Source: Trichlorobacter thiogenes
Lineage (GTDB): Bacteria; Desulfobacterota; Desulfuromonadia; Geobacterales; Pseudopelobacteraceae
Assembly (NCBI RefSeq): GCF_900167465.1
Contig: NZ_FUWR01000017.1
Span: forward strand, 2,501-64,502
Length of the DNA stretch: 62,002 nt
Direction of reading: 5' to 3'
How positions within the stretch are numbered: the stretch's first letter is position 1; every line of letters begins with the position of its first letter. The notes beneath the pieces are model-generated. The model had not been told where the DNA came from, did no database searches, and worked only from the letters and a program-made list of their open reading frames with translations. A program made the position numbers and the translations under genes. Shown here piece after piece: positions 21,448-29,878 of the stretch.

Positions 21448-23183
21448 ATCCTGTCCTGATACGCACCCTAGCCTACCTCAAGCCCTACTGGGGGCTGTTG
21501 GTGATCTCTGCCCTCTGCTCAATGGTGGTGGGAGCCATGGATGGCGCCTTTGCCTATCTGGTGGAACCGGTACTGAAAAAGATCTTTGCCGGCAAAGATA
21601 CCGGCATCTTTTTGCTGGTGCCGGTCGGCATCATAGCGCTCTTTGTCCTGCGGGGGATCTGTCGTTTTACCTACGATACCACCATTAAGCTGGCCGGACA
21701 GAAGGCGATCCAGGATATCCGCAACGACCTGTACAGCAATACTATCCGCAAGGACATGGCCTTTTACAACAAGCAGGCCACAGGCGAACTGATGTCAAGA
21801 ATGACCAACGACATCGGTATGATGCAGGATGGTATGGCCAATGTGGTCTGTGGTCTGTTCCGGGATATGATTTCTTTCATTTCCCTGCTGAGCGTGATCT
21901 TTTATCGTAACTGGCAGCTGGCTATCCTCTGTTTTGTGGTGCTGCCAATAACCATCTATCCTGCCCAGTTGATCGGTAAAAAAATCAAAAACTCTGCCCG
22001 GCGCAGCCTTGATGTGATGGGGGGGATCGGCACTATCCTGCAGGAAACCTTTTCCGGTATCAAGGTGATCAAGGCTTTTGGTCTGGAGGGGACGGTCATT
22101 GATCGTTTCCGATCTGAGAACCTCGCCTTTCTTGGGCAGTACAAGAAGTTCATCAAGTATGAATCGCTGGCCATGCCGGTATCTGAGATGATTATCTCGC
22201 TGGGGATTGCAGCGGTGGTCTGGCTGGGTGGCAGTCAGGTCATGTCCGGCAGGATGACCGCCTCTGAGCTATTTTCATTTATCGCGGCCATGATCATGCT
22301 GTTTAACCCGGTCAAGAAACTGCAGGGTTCCTACAATACCATTCAACGTTCTGCCGGTGCGGCAGAACGGGTCTTTCAGCAGATGGATGCCCAGCGCACG
22401 GTTACAGAGCAGCCAGATGCCTTGGAGATAGGTCGTGTTACCGGCAGGGTTGAGATGCGTGCTATTAGCTTTGGCTATGGGGATGAGACCATTATTGACC
22501 AGATCTCTCTGAAGGCTGAGCCGGGACAGATGGTCGCTCTGGTGGGACCTTCAGGTGGGGGGAAGTCTACCCTGGCTGCACTGCTGATGCGTCTGTACGA
22601 CGTCAATCAGGGCAGTATTCTACTGGATGGCCATGACCTTCGTCACCTGCGGATGGATGCGTTAAATCGGCAGTTTGCGTTGGTTGATCAGGAGACCACT
22701 CTGTTTAATGATACCATTGCCAATAACATTCGTTACGGCAAGCCAGACGCTGATGATGCTGAGGTGGAAGCAGCTGCACAGGCGGCCTTTGCCCATGACT
22801 TTATTCTGGAGCTGCCGGAAGGATATGCCACCAATATTGGTGACCGTGGGATACGTCTCTCCGGAGGTCAGCGTCAGCGGATCTGTATCGCCCGTGCCCT
22901 GCTTAAAAATGCTCCGATTTTGATCCTGGATGAGGCCACCAGCGCCCTGGATACAGAAAGTGAAAAAATGGTGCAGCAGGCGCTTGATAACCTGATGCTG
23001 AATCGTACTACCTTTGTGATTGCTCACCGGCTGTCTACGGTGATGCACGCGGATACCATTGTGGTGCTTGAAAAAGGGCGGATTGTGGAAGCTGGCTCCC
23101 ATGCGGACTTGATTGATGGGAGTGGTTTGTACAGCAGGCTGCATGGTCTGCAGTTCAGTGACCAGGAGCCAGGTGCGGTATGA
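21444..23183 (+). CDS. msbA: Lipid A export ABC transporter MsbA
   Basis: Half-transporter that flips lipid A-core across the inner membrane. The 579-aa protein has an N-terminal six-helix exporter domain (about residues 15-310). The nucleotide-binding domain has Walker A GPSGGGKST near 366, signature LSGGQRQRICIARALL near 472, Walker B ILILDEATSALD near 490 and a switch His in AHRLSTV. Its position at the end of the lipid A block and before the core glycosyltransferases supports MsbA over other exporters. Confidence 0.94.
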   Translation: MNPVLIRTLAYLKPYWGLLVISALCSMVVGAMDGAFAYLVEPVLKKIFAGKDTGIFLLVPVGIIALFVLRGICRFTYDTTIKLAGQKAIQDIRNDLYSNTIRKDMAFYNKQATGELMSRMTNDIGMMQDGMANVVCGLFRDMISFISLLSVIFYRNWQLAILCFVVLPITIYPAQLIGKKIKNSARRSLDVMGGIGTILQETFSGIKVIKAFGLEGTVIDRFRSENLAFLGQYKKFIKYESLAMPVSEMIISLGIAAVVWLGGSQVMSGRMTASELFSFIAAMIMLFNPVKKLQGSYNTIQRSAGAAERVFQQMDAQRTVTEQPDALEIGRVTGRVEMRAISFGYGDETIIDQISLKAEPGQMVALVGPSGGGKSTLAALLMRLYDVNQGSILLDGHDLRHLRMDALNRQFALVDQETTLFNDTIANNIRYGKPDADDAEVEAAAQAAFAHDFILELPEGYATNIGDRGIRLSGGQRQRICIARALLKNAPILILDEATSALDTESEKMVQQALDNLMLNRTTFVIAHRLSTVMHADTIVVLEKGRIVEAGSHADLIDGSGLYSRLHGLQFSDQEPGAV

Positions 23184-23206
23184 CCTGCTGTCTACGGGTA
23201 ATTTAT

Positions 23207-23287
23207 ATGCAATGGATTGAGAAAGTGTGGCGGGCCATTATGGAGTGGATTATGTCGGGGACTTCTAATGAGGTCGTAGAAACGTGA
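23207..23287 (+). CDS. Possible small ORF (26 aa) between msbA and a glycosyltransferase
   Basis: The 100-nt gap after msbA contains ATG 23207 with 26 codons (MQWIEKVWRAIMEWIMSG..., Trp-rich and amphipathic). It ends at a TGA overlapping the GTG start of the next gene (GTGA). The overlap style matches the operon, but the Shine-Dalgarno sequence is weak (cgggt). It may be a leader or coupling ORF rather than a protein gene. Confidence 0.3.
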   Translation: MQWIEKVWRAIMEWIMSGTSNEVVET

Positions 23288-24255
23288 CATCCATCTCTTC
23301 GGCATATGACGTAACAATTGTTATTGTTAATTATAATACCCGTGAACTACTCGCCGCTTGCCTTGAATCGCTTTTTACTGTTATTTCCGGCATCAGTTTT
23401 GAGGTGTGGGTAGTTGACAATGCCAGTAGTGACGGTAGCCTCGATATGGTTGGAAGCCGTTTTCCTCAAGTAAGGTGCATCAGTAACAGGACTAACCTGG
23501 GGTTTGCCCGTGCCAATAATCAGGCAATCAGCCAAGCATCCGGACGGTATGTTGTGTTGTTAAATTCAGATACCCTCATGATGCCCATGTCTCTGGAGAC
23601 TATTGTTACATTTATGGATAAGCATCAGGATATTGGCGTCTGCGGAGGTCAATTGCTGAACCACGATGGTACGTTGCAAAATTCCATTGCAAATACTCCG
23701 ACCTTAGCAACCGAATTATTGAACAAATCGGTGCTTAGGCGTCTGTTTCCGAAGAGCTATCCCGGCAAGGAACGTCAGATTGAAGTGCCGATTGAGGTTG
23801 AATCTGTTATCGGCGCCTGTATGGTGGTGTCGAGAAAAGCCATAAAGGAAGTTGGGGCGCTTGATGAAAGATATTTCTTCTTTTTTGAGGAGACGGATTG
23901 GTGTCTTTCCATGAAAAAGGCTGGATGGCAAGTCTGGTTTCATCCCCAGGCACGCATAGTGCATCTGCAGGGGGCTTCCGCTAATAGGATTCATATTCCG
24001 GCAAGGATAGAATACTGGAAATCTCGTTATCTGTTTTTTAGAAAGCATAGCTCTTTGGCGGCTTTCAGGTTGTTGCAGGGCGGGCTGTTGGTTCGTCTGC
24101 TACTATCTTTGGTTGCACAGGCTGTGGTTGTTCTGTTCAGCGCTGATGCACGCAGCCGTTTCGTATTAAATGTAACCCTTTTTCGTTGGCACTTGTATGG
24201 GTGCCCTCCCTCTTGGGGAATATGTGGGACTGATATCGGTGGGGAAAGCAGATGA
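23284..24255 (+). CDS. Glycosyltransferase family 2 (rhamnosyltransferase WbbL-like)
   Basis: Inverting GT-A glycosyltransferase of 323 aa. It opens VTIVIVNYNTRELLAACLESL, has the DNASSDGS donor-binding segment near residue 47 and a DxD-like LLNSDTLMM near 97, and later FFFFEETDWCLSMKKAGW. This pattern is shared with WbbL-type rhamnosyltransferases. Start is GTG 23284. The gene and its next two neighbours look richer in A/T than the lipid A genes, as is common for variable core/O-chain loci. Sugar and acceptor cannot be told. Confidence 0.85.
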   Translation: MTSISSAYDVTIVIVNYNTRELLAACLESLFTVISGISFEVWVVDNASSDGSLDMVGSRFPQVRCISNRTNLGFARANNQAISQASGRYVVLLNSDTLMMPMSLETIVTFMDKHQDIGVCGGQLLNHDGTLQNSIANTPTLATELLNKSVLRRLFPKSYPGKERQIEVPIEVESVIGACMVVSRKAIKEVGALDERYFFFFEETDWCLSMKKAGWQVWFHPQARIVHLQGASANRIHIPARIEYWKSRYLFFRKHSSLAAFRLLQGGLLVRLLLSLVAQAVVVLFSADARSRFVLNVTLFRWHLYGCPPSWGICGTDIGGESR

Positions 24256-25019
24256 GACGCTCGGTTTCTGCTGTGCTAATTGCTTATAACGAGGAACGTC
24301 GGTTGGCAAACTGTCTGGAACGGTTGCAGTGGGCTGATGAAATTATTGTGGTTGATTCTGGTAGCACAGATACCACCAGGGAGATAGCACTCAGGTATAC
24401 GAAGCGGGTTGTAGAAATTCCCTGGCGGGGGTTTGGCCCACAGAAGCAGGCTGCTGTTGAACTTGCCTCCCATGATTGGGTGTTTGTGGTTGACTGTGAT
24501 GAGCTGGTAACACCTCAGCTTGCTGACGAGATTATCGCATTGCTTGGACAGCCTGAAGTTAACGCAGGTTATGATGTGCCGCGCCGCACCTTTATTGGGG
24601 CTAAGGAGATTAAGTATTGCGGCTGGTATCCAGATCGCACCGTGAGGCTTTTTGACCGGAATAAAGCCGCATTTTCAGATAGCCTTGTGCATGAAAGTGT
24701 TGTTGTGCGGGGAGCAAAAGGGAGTTTGCAAAACGACTTATTGCACTACTCCTATGCAAATATTGGAGATATGTTGCCTAAGATCGGTCAGTACAGTGAT
24801 CTTTGGGCGCAGCAGATGCATGCTGCAGGCAAAAACAATAGGTTTGGAGCCCTGTTGATTAAGCCGGTAGCAGCTTTTCTTAAAAGTTACCTGTTGAAGC
24901 GCGGTATTCTTGATGGTTTTGAAGGGCTGGTAGTAGCGGCTAGCACAGCTTTTTTGACTTTTCTAAAATACGCAAAGCTGCGGGAGCTTTCCCGTAAAAC
25001 ATTTGTGCCAACAATATGA
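24252..25019 (+). CDS. Glycosyltransferase family 2, WaaE/KdtX-like
   Basis: A 255-aa GT2 enzyme resembling the WaaE/KdtX LPS-core glucosyltransferases. It has VSAVLIAYNEERRLANCLERL, the donor-site DSGSTDTT, the DxD-like FVVDCDELVT, and YPDRTVRLFDR followed by VHESV. WaaE-type enzymes add a beta-glucose to heptose I in some Gram-negatives; that role here is inference. It overlaps both neighbours by 4 nt (ATGA). Confidence 0.85.
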   Translation: MRRSVSAVLIAYNEERRLANCLERLQWADEIIVVDSGSTDTTREIALRYTKRVVEIPWRGFGPQKQAAVELASHDWVFVVDCDELVTPQLADEIIALLGQPEVNAGYDVPRRTFIGAKEIKYCGWYPDRTVRLFDRNKAAFSDSLVHESVVVRGAKGSLQNDLLHYSYANIGDMLPKIGQYSDLWAQQMHAAGKNNRFGALLIKPVAAFLKSYLLKRGILDGFEGLVVAASTAFLTFLKYAKLRELSRKTFVPTI

Positions 25020-26146
25020 TATGCCTTCCTGCGTCTATTTTGATCGTCAATATCCGACTTATCGGTGATGTTATACTGACAACTCCTCTGATCAGCTTGT
25101 TACATTCCATCTATCCGAGCGCTTCTATAGATCTGTTGGTAAACCGCGGTACAGGTGAATTTCTGGAAAAAGACCCGCGAGTCCGAAAAGTTATTTATTC
25201 TGAAAAATGGAAAAGTTCTTCTGCAGGCCCGGCTAGTAGCTACCTGGCTCATATTTTTAGAAAGTACGATTTAGCACTGTCAATGAATACTGGGGACAGA
25301 GGGGCTGTTGCCATCCTAGCGGCCAGCAGGCACTATCGGGTTGGTTATTATGATGCAACGAAGGCAGTATCAAGTGCTGTTCGCAGGTTGTTGTTCAGTC
25401 ATCCAATCCCTTTTGATGAAGACCTGCATGTGGTGTTGCGATGTGGTCAAACCGCGAAAGCATTAGGGCTTCAGTATGAACGTCTTGACGTTAAACTGTT
25501 CTGGGATGAGTCTGATCAGGCTAAAGTAATGTCAAAGCTGGCTGATGGAAACCTGTCCGGTTCCTATCTGGTAATTCATCCCTTTGCCCGTTGGCGCTAC
25601 AAGTATTGGGAAATCAGTCGTTTTTGTGAGGTGAGTGATCGTTTGGCCCGCGTTCACGGCCTGCAACCGGTCTGGACATCATCACCGGACCCAGAGGAGA
25701 TTGCACTTTTGCAGACAGCGGCAACGGGGTGCAGCATCAAACCGTTACTGATACCCGGCACGCTTTCCCTTAACCAGATGGCCTGTCTGCTGAAGGGGGC
25801 TGCCCTGTATATCGGCCTGGATACAGCTATCACCCATATTGCGGCCTCTACCGGTGTCCCGATGGTGGCGCTGTATGGTCCTACTGAACTTTGGCGCTGG
25901 CATCCCTGGGATAATGAACACTCCCAGCATGAACCGGTTGCGTTTGGCTATAGGGGCGCGATTCGCAGTGGTTGGATGGTTACTCTCCAGGCAGGCTGTG
26001 AGCACTATCCCTGTATCAGGCCCCACTGCTATGGTGAAACGGAAAATCCCTGTATGATGGAATTGACAGCCGATGCTGTTTGTCGAGAGGCAGCGCAGGT
26101 ACTGGCTCTAAAGGCTGATTGCAAGGATACCGGCTATGCAGGTTGA
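25016..26146 (+). CDS. Putative LPS heptosyltransferase III (GT9, WaaQ-like)
   Basis: GT9 family protein of 376 aa. The N-terminal block ILIVNIRLIGDVILTTPLI closely follows heptosyltransferase III/WaaQ proteins. The C-terminal half has YIGLDTAITHIAASTGVPMVALYGPT for ADP-heptose binding. Near the end, HYPCIRPHCY may form a metal or disulfide site. It overlaps the downstream GT2 gene by 11 nt. It is the second of three GT9 enzymes in this locus, consistent with a three-heptose inner core. Confidence 0.85.
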   Translation: MICLPASILIVNIRLIGDVILTTPLISLLHSIYPSASIDLLVNRGTGEFLEKDPRVRKVIYSEKWKSSSAGPASSYLAHIFRKYDLALSMNTGDRGAVAILAASRHYRVGYYDATKAVSSAVRRLLFSHPIPFDEDLHVVLRCGQTAKALGLQYERLDVKLFWDESDQAKVMSKLADGNLSGSYLVIHPFARWRYKYWEISRFCEVSDRLARVHGLQPVWTSSPDPEEIALLQTAATGCSIKPLLIPGTLSLNQMACLLKGAALYIGLDTAITHIAASTGVPMVALYGPTELWRWHPWDNEHSQHEPVAFGYRGAIRSGWMVTLQAGCEHYPCIRPHCYGETENPCMMELTADAVCREAAQVLALKADCKDTGYAG

Positions 26147-27023
26147 TGTTGCCTTCATAACCGTTAACTATAACACCTGCGCCCTGGTTGAGGAGCTGAT
26201 CAGGTTTTTTAAAGCAGTAGAACTGCCATTTTCTTATGGTTTGGTGGTGGTTGATAATAATTCTACTGATGGTTCCCAGGCGATGTTGGCGCAGGAGCGG
26301 TGGGATGGACTGCTCTACATCCAAACCAACGAAAACCTGGGTTATGGTCGTGGTATGAATCGCGGCTTGCAGGCTGTAGCCAGTCGTTACGCCTGCATCA
26401 TGAATACTGACCTGGTTTTGAATCAGGAAGCGCTGTTTGCACTGTGGTCGTTCTTTGAAGCCAGGCCTGAGGCAGGGGTGGCATCTCCGGTGATTATGGG
26501 GAGTGACCATCGGGTGCAGGGTTTTTTGTTCCTGCCAAGTATTTTGGCGCTGTATTCTCAGACCATCAGCAAGATCAGAAGCAAAAGCTGGAAATTGCGC
26601 CTGGAGAAAGCTACAGCACCGCTTGCGGTCCCTGGAGTGCTGGGGGCGTTTTTCATGATTCGTCGGGATCTGTTTGCGGACAGCCTGTTTGATGAGGATT
26701 TCTTCTTTTATTACGAGGATAGTGAACTGGCCCACCGTTACTGGCAACGGGGGATCCCCTGCTTTGTCCTGCCTCAGGTGTCTATTATACATCTCGGGGG
26801 ACAATCCACCTCTGCCGAAGGTGGCAGGCTGTTTCAGGAAAGTCGCCGGATCTACCTTGAGAAGTGCTATGGCGCACCTCATACGGTTCTGCTGGCATTG
26901 CTTGACCGGTTTCGTTTGCGGTTTAAGTACTACAAATACCTGGTGCTGAACAGTGTCGTGAAAAGCGGTAAAATTCAGAGTAAGTATGATTTTTATGCCC
27001 GTCTGATACAGTTGACCAAGTGA
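26136..27023 (+). CDS. Glycosyltransferase family 2
   Basis: A 295-aa GT2 enzyme related to the one at 23284. It contains AFITVNYNTCALVEELIRFF, the donor-binding VVDNNSTDGSQAML, NENLGYGRGMNRGL, and later FFFYYEDSELAHRYWQRGIP, which corresponds to the acceptor-side ED motif. An aagga site 8 nt before the ATG supports the start. The two paralogues suggest repeated addition of similar sugars, but specificity is unknown. Confidence 0.85.
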   Translation: MQVDVAFITVNYNTCALVEELIRFFKAVELPFSYGLVVVDNNSTDGSQAMLAQERWDGLLYIQTNENLGYGRGMNRGLQAVASRYACIMNTDLVLNQEALFALWSFFEARPEAGVASPVIMGSDHRVQGFLFLPSILALYSQTISKIRSKSWKLRLEKATAPLAVPGVLGAFFMIRRDLFADSLFDEDFFFYYEDSELAHRYWQRGIPCFVLPQVSIIHLGGQSTSAEGGRLFQESRRIYLEKCYGAPHTVLLALLDRFRLRFKYYKYLVLNSVVKSGKIQSKYDFYARLIQLTK

Positions 27024-27039
27024 CCTTCTAGCGAGTCTT

Positions 27040-28098
27040 ATGCGAATCCTGATCATTAAAACGTCATCCCTGGGGGATGTCATCCATGCCCTGCCGGTGC
27101 TGGAGTATCTTCGGCAGGCGGCACCCGGAGCTGTCATTGACTGGGCCGTAGATGAGGCATTTAGCGATCTGGTCTCCGGCAATCCACTGGTTGAACGTCT
27201 ACTGCCGGTTGCTTTTAGACGCTGGAAAAAGGCTCCCCTTTCCGCTCAAACCAGGCAGGAGGTACTGGCCTTTATTCGAGAGCTGCGGCAACAACGGTAT
27301 GATCTGGTCTTTGATCTGCAGGGTAACAGTAAGAGCGGGATGGTCTGCTGGCTGACCCGCTCCCGACGCAAGATCGGTTTTGATCGTGAACATCTGCAGG
27401 AAAAACTGAACACCCTGTTTACCACAGAGCAGGTTTCGTTTTTGCCCACTGACCGCAATGCCGTGCAGCGCTATCTACGGGTTGTCAGTGCGCCGTTCTC
27501 GCTTCTGCCCGACGGACTGGTGACTCACAGTGATATTGCAACCTCTGCAGCCGATGACGGGTTTGTGGAAAGAGTGCTGTCAACAGCCGGTAGCCCGTTG
27601 ATTCTATTGCACACCGGAACAACCTGGCAGACCAAGCTCTGGTTTGAGGATGGGTGGCTGGAGCTGGGCCAGCAGTTACTCCAGAAGTATCCGTCTGCAA
27701 CACTGCTGTTTTCCTGGGGCAATGATGAGGAAAAGGAACGGGCTGAACAGCTAGCCGTTGGGGTCGGTGGTCGTGCCTGTCTGCTGCCACAGCTGTCCCT
27801 GAAACAGTTTGCTGCTGTCTTAAAACGCTGTGATCTGGTGATTGGCGGTGATACCGGGCCGGTTCATCTGGCCGCTGCCGTAGGAACCTCTACAGTTTCC
27901 TTTTACCGCTGCACAGATGGTCTGCGTAACGGTCCCTATGGCACCCAGCATGCCATCATACAGTCCCCACTTCCCTGTACAATCTGTATGCGAAAGCAGT
28001 GTGATCAGGACGAAGACTGCCGTAGAAGCATTACACCAACTGCCTTATTTGAAGCTGCAGAGCGTCTGCTTGCGCAGGGGAGGAAGGGTACACCATGA
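27040..28098 (+). CDS. waaC: ADP-heptose:LPS heptosyltransferase I
   Basis: GT9 enzyme that adds the first heptose to Kdo2-lipid A. The 352-aa protein begins MRILIIKTSSLGDVIHALPV, the WaaC signature, and carries LVIGGDTGPVHLAAAVGT near residue 265 for nucleotide-sugar binding. A CTICMRKQCDQDEDC segment near 309-323 gives a small Cys cluster. It ends overlapping the GT4 gene by 4 nt. Confidence 0.93.
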   Translation: MRILIIKTSSLGDVIHALPVLEYLRQAAPGAVIDWAVDEAFSDLVSGNPLVERLLPVAFRRWKKAPLSAQTRQEVLAFIRELRQQRYDLVFDLQGNSKSGMVCWLTRSRRKIGFDREHLQEKLNTLFTTEQVSFLPTDRNAVQRYLRVVSAPFSLLPDGLVTHSDIATSAADDGFVERVLSTAGSPLILLHTGTTWQTKLWFEDGWLELGQQLLQKYPSATLLFSWGNDEEKERAEQLAVGVGGRACLLPQLSLKQFAAVLKRCDLVIGGDTGPVHLAAAVGTSTVSFYRCTDGLRNGPYGTQHAIIQSPLPCTICMRKQCDQDEDCRRSITPTALFEAAERLLAQGRKGTP

Positions 28099-29171
28099 AG
28101 CCGCTCTCCATCCTGCAGGTCATTACCCAACGCCGCTTTTCCGGTGCTGAGCGGGTTTGTCTTTCGCTTTGTGCTGATCTGCAGCAGCGGGGCCATCGTG
28201 TGCTATTACTCTGCAAGCCGGACGGTGGTCTGCCGGATGAGGCTCGCAAGCTGGGGCTTGCAGTGCAGACGCCGAATATATCCGGCAAGTTGAATCTGGT
28301 TGCGCCGTTCAATCTCGCCCGGATTGCCCGTCAGTTTGGTGCTGATGTTATCCATACCCATCTTTCTTCTGCAAGCCTGTGGGGCGGTCTGGCCGGGCGT
28401 CTGTCTGGTATTCCGACCTTAGGCCATGTCCATGCCTTGAATACCTGGTTTTACTATCGATTCAGTACGCTGGCCGCCACCTGCTCAGGCGGAGTGAAAC
28501 AGTATGTGGTGGCGCAGGGGGCTGATCCCTTAAAAGTCAGGGTGGTCTACAACGGCATTCCGGCTAACCGGCTGGATGGCGTACCGTCTTCTGCTGAAGC
28601 TCGCCAGATGCTCGGTGTTGCACCGGACCAGCCGGTGGTGGCCTGTGTGGCCCATCTTTCACCCAAAAAAGGACAGACCTTTCTGTTGCAGGCCGTGGCT
28701 TTGCTGCGGGACCGTTTTCCTGATTTGGTCTGTTTGTTGGCTGGTGAAGGTGAGATGGCGGAGCAGTTACAGCAGCAGGCGGTTGAGCTGGGTATTGCGG
28801 ATCATGTGCGCCTGCTGGGGTTCAGGCGGGATGTGATGTCTGTTATGCAGGCTGCGGATATTGTTGTGCTGCCCTCCATAGCTAAAGAAGGGCTGGGTCT
28901 GGTGTTGGTGGAGGCGGCGTTGCTGGAAAAACCGACCATCGGTAGCAATGCGCCTGGGATTGATGAGGCGGTGAAGGACGGTGTTACCGGTCTGTTAGTA
29001 GCGCCTGGAGATGCGACAGCTCTGGCTGAGAGTCTTGCGCTGTTGCTGGCTGACGCTGTACTGCGCAGCCAAATGGGACAGTCTGGACGTCAACGTGCCC
29101 TGCAGATGTTTACGCAGGAAGCAATGGTGGATCAGTTTGAGGCGATCTACCGGGAACTGGTCGCACAATGA
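28095..29171 (+). CDS. Glycosyltransferase family 4
   Basis: Retaining GT-B glycosyltransferase of 358 aa. The N-terminal half has a Gly-rich acceptor loop (FSGAERVCLSL). The C-terminal half has VVYNGIP, the phosphate-binding region VAHLSPKKGQ, and the E-x7-E motif in AKEGLGLVLVEAALLEKP near residue 262. The start follows a good ggggaggaag site. It closes the glycosyltransferase block; donor and acceptor are unknown. Confidence 0.88.
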   Translation: MKPLSILQVITQRRFSGAERVCLSLCADLQQRGHRVLLLCKPDGGLPDEARKLGLAVQTPNISGKLNLVAPFNLARIARQFGADVIHTHLSSASLWGGLAGRLSGIPTLGHVHALNTWFYYRFSTLAATCSGGVKQYVVAQGADPLKVRVVYNGIPANRLDGVPSSAEARQMLGVAPDQPVVACVAHLSPKKGQTFLLQAVALLRDRFPDLVCLLAGEGEMAEQLQQQAVELGIADHVRLLGFRRDVMSVMQAADIVVLPSIAKEGLGLVLVEAALLEKPTIGSNAPGIDEAVKDGVTGLLVAPGDATALAESLALLLADAVLRSQMGQSGRQRALQMFTQEAMVDQFEAIYRELVAQ

Positions 29172-29878
29172 ACGGGAGCTTTTCCCGCACCGCCCTGCTA
29201 CTTGGTGATGACGGGCTGGCTCGACTTGCTGCCAGCCGGGTGCTGGTGGCCGGTATCGGTGGGGTAGGGAGTTACGCGGTGGAGGCGTTGACACGGGCCG
29301 GGGTGGGCCGTTTGACGCTGGTTGATAGTGATACCATTCACCCCAGCAATATCAATCGGCAGCTACATGCCCTGACAACCACGGTTGGACAGCCCAAGGT
29401 GAAGGTGATGGCAGAGCGGCTGCTGCAGATCAACCCTAGTCTGCAGGTAATCCCGCTACAGGAGCTGATTACCCCTGACAATGTTCCGGTTCTGCTGGCG
29501 TCTGGCTATGATCTGGTGCTGGATGCGATTGATACCTTTGGCGCCAAGCTGGCATTGCTGCAGAACTGTGTTGAACGCCAAATTCCGGTGATCTCCAGCA
29601 TGGGGGCGGCTGGCAAGCTTGATCCAAGCCGGATCAAGATTAGTGATATTGCCGACAGCCAGGGTTGTCGGCTGGCCCGCAAGCTGCGCAAAGAACTGCG
29701 TCGTGGTGGTGTCTCCAACGGTGTGACCGTGATCTATTCCGATGAACCGTGCAGTCTTGAACGGTTGGGGGAGCCGGAAACAGAAGGAGACCGTCGCCCA
29801 TTGGGTACGATCTCCTATCTGCCCGCTACGTTTGGGCTGTTTATGGCCAGTGCGGCAATCAAGCGTCTGCTTGGCTGA
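29168..29878 (+). CDS. tcdA: tRNA threonylcarbamoyladenosine dehydratase (ThiF/E1-like)
   Basis: ATP-dependent enzyme that cyclises t6A to ct6A at position 37 of ANN-decoding tRNAs. The 236-aa protein begins SRTALLLGDDGLARL and has the nucleotide-binding GIGGVGSYAVEALTRAGVG, then DSDTIHPSNINRQLHAL, all typical of TcdA/CsdL. It lacks the C-terminal extension of the longer E. coli protein. It overlaps the GT4 gene by 4 nt at its start, although its role has no link to LPS. Its last 20 nt overlap the convergent diguanylate cyclase gene. Confidence 0.92.
   Translation: MNGSFSRTALLLGDDGLARLAASRVLVAGIGGVGSYAVEALTRAGVGRLTLVDSDTIHPSNINRQLHALTTTVGQPKVKVMAERLLQINPSLQVIPLQELITPDNVPVLLASGYDLVLDAIDTFGAKLALLQNCVERQIPVISSMGAAGKLDPSRIKISDIADSQGCRLARKLRKELRRGGVSNGVTVIYSDEPCSLERLGEPETEGDRRPLGTISYLPATFGLFMASAAIKRLLG

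Noticed and set aside
26016-27182. Large 388-codon frame on the minus strand
   Set aside because: It runs antisense through the end of the WaaQ-like gene, a GT2 gene and the waaC start, all of which have clear family motifs. Its product has no recognisable motif and no sensible ribosome site.
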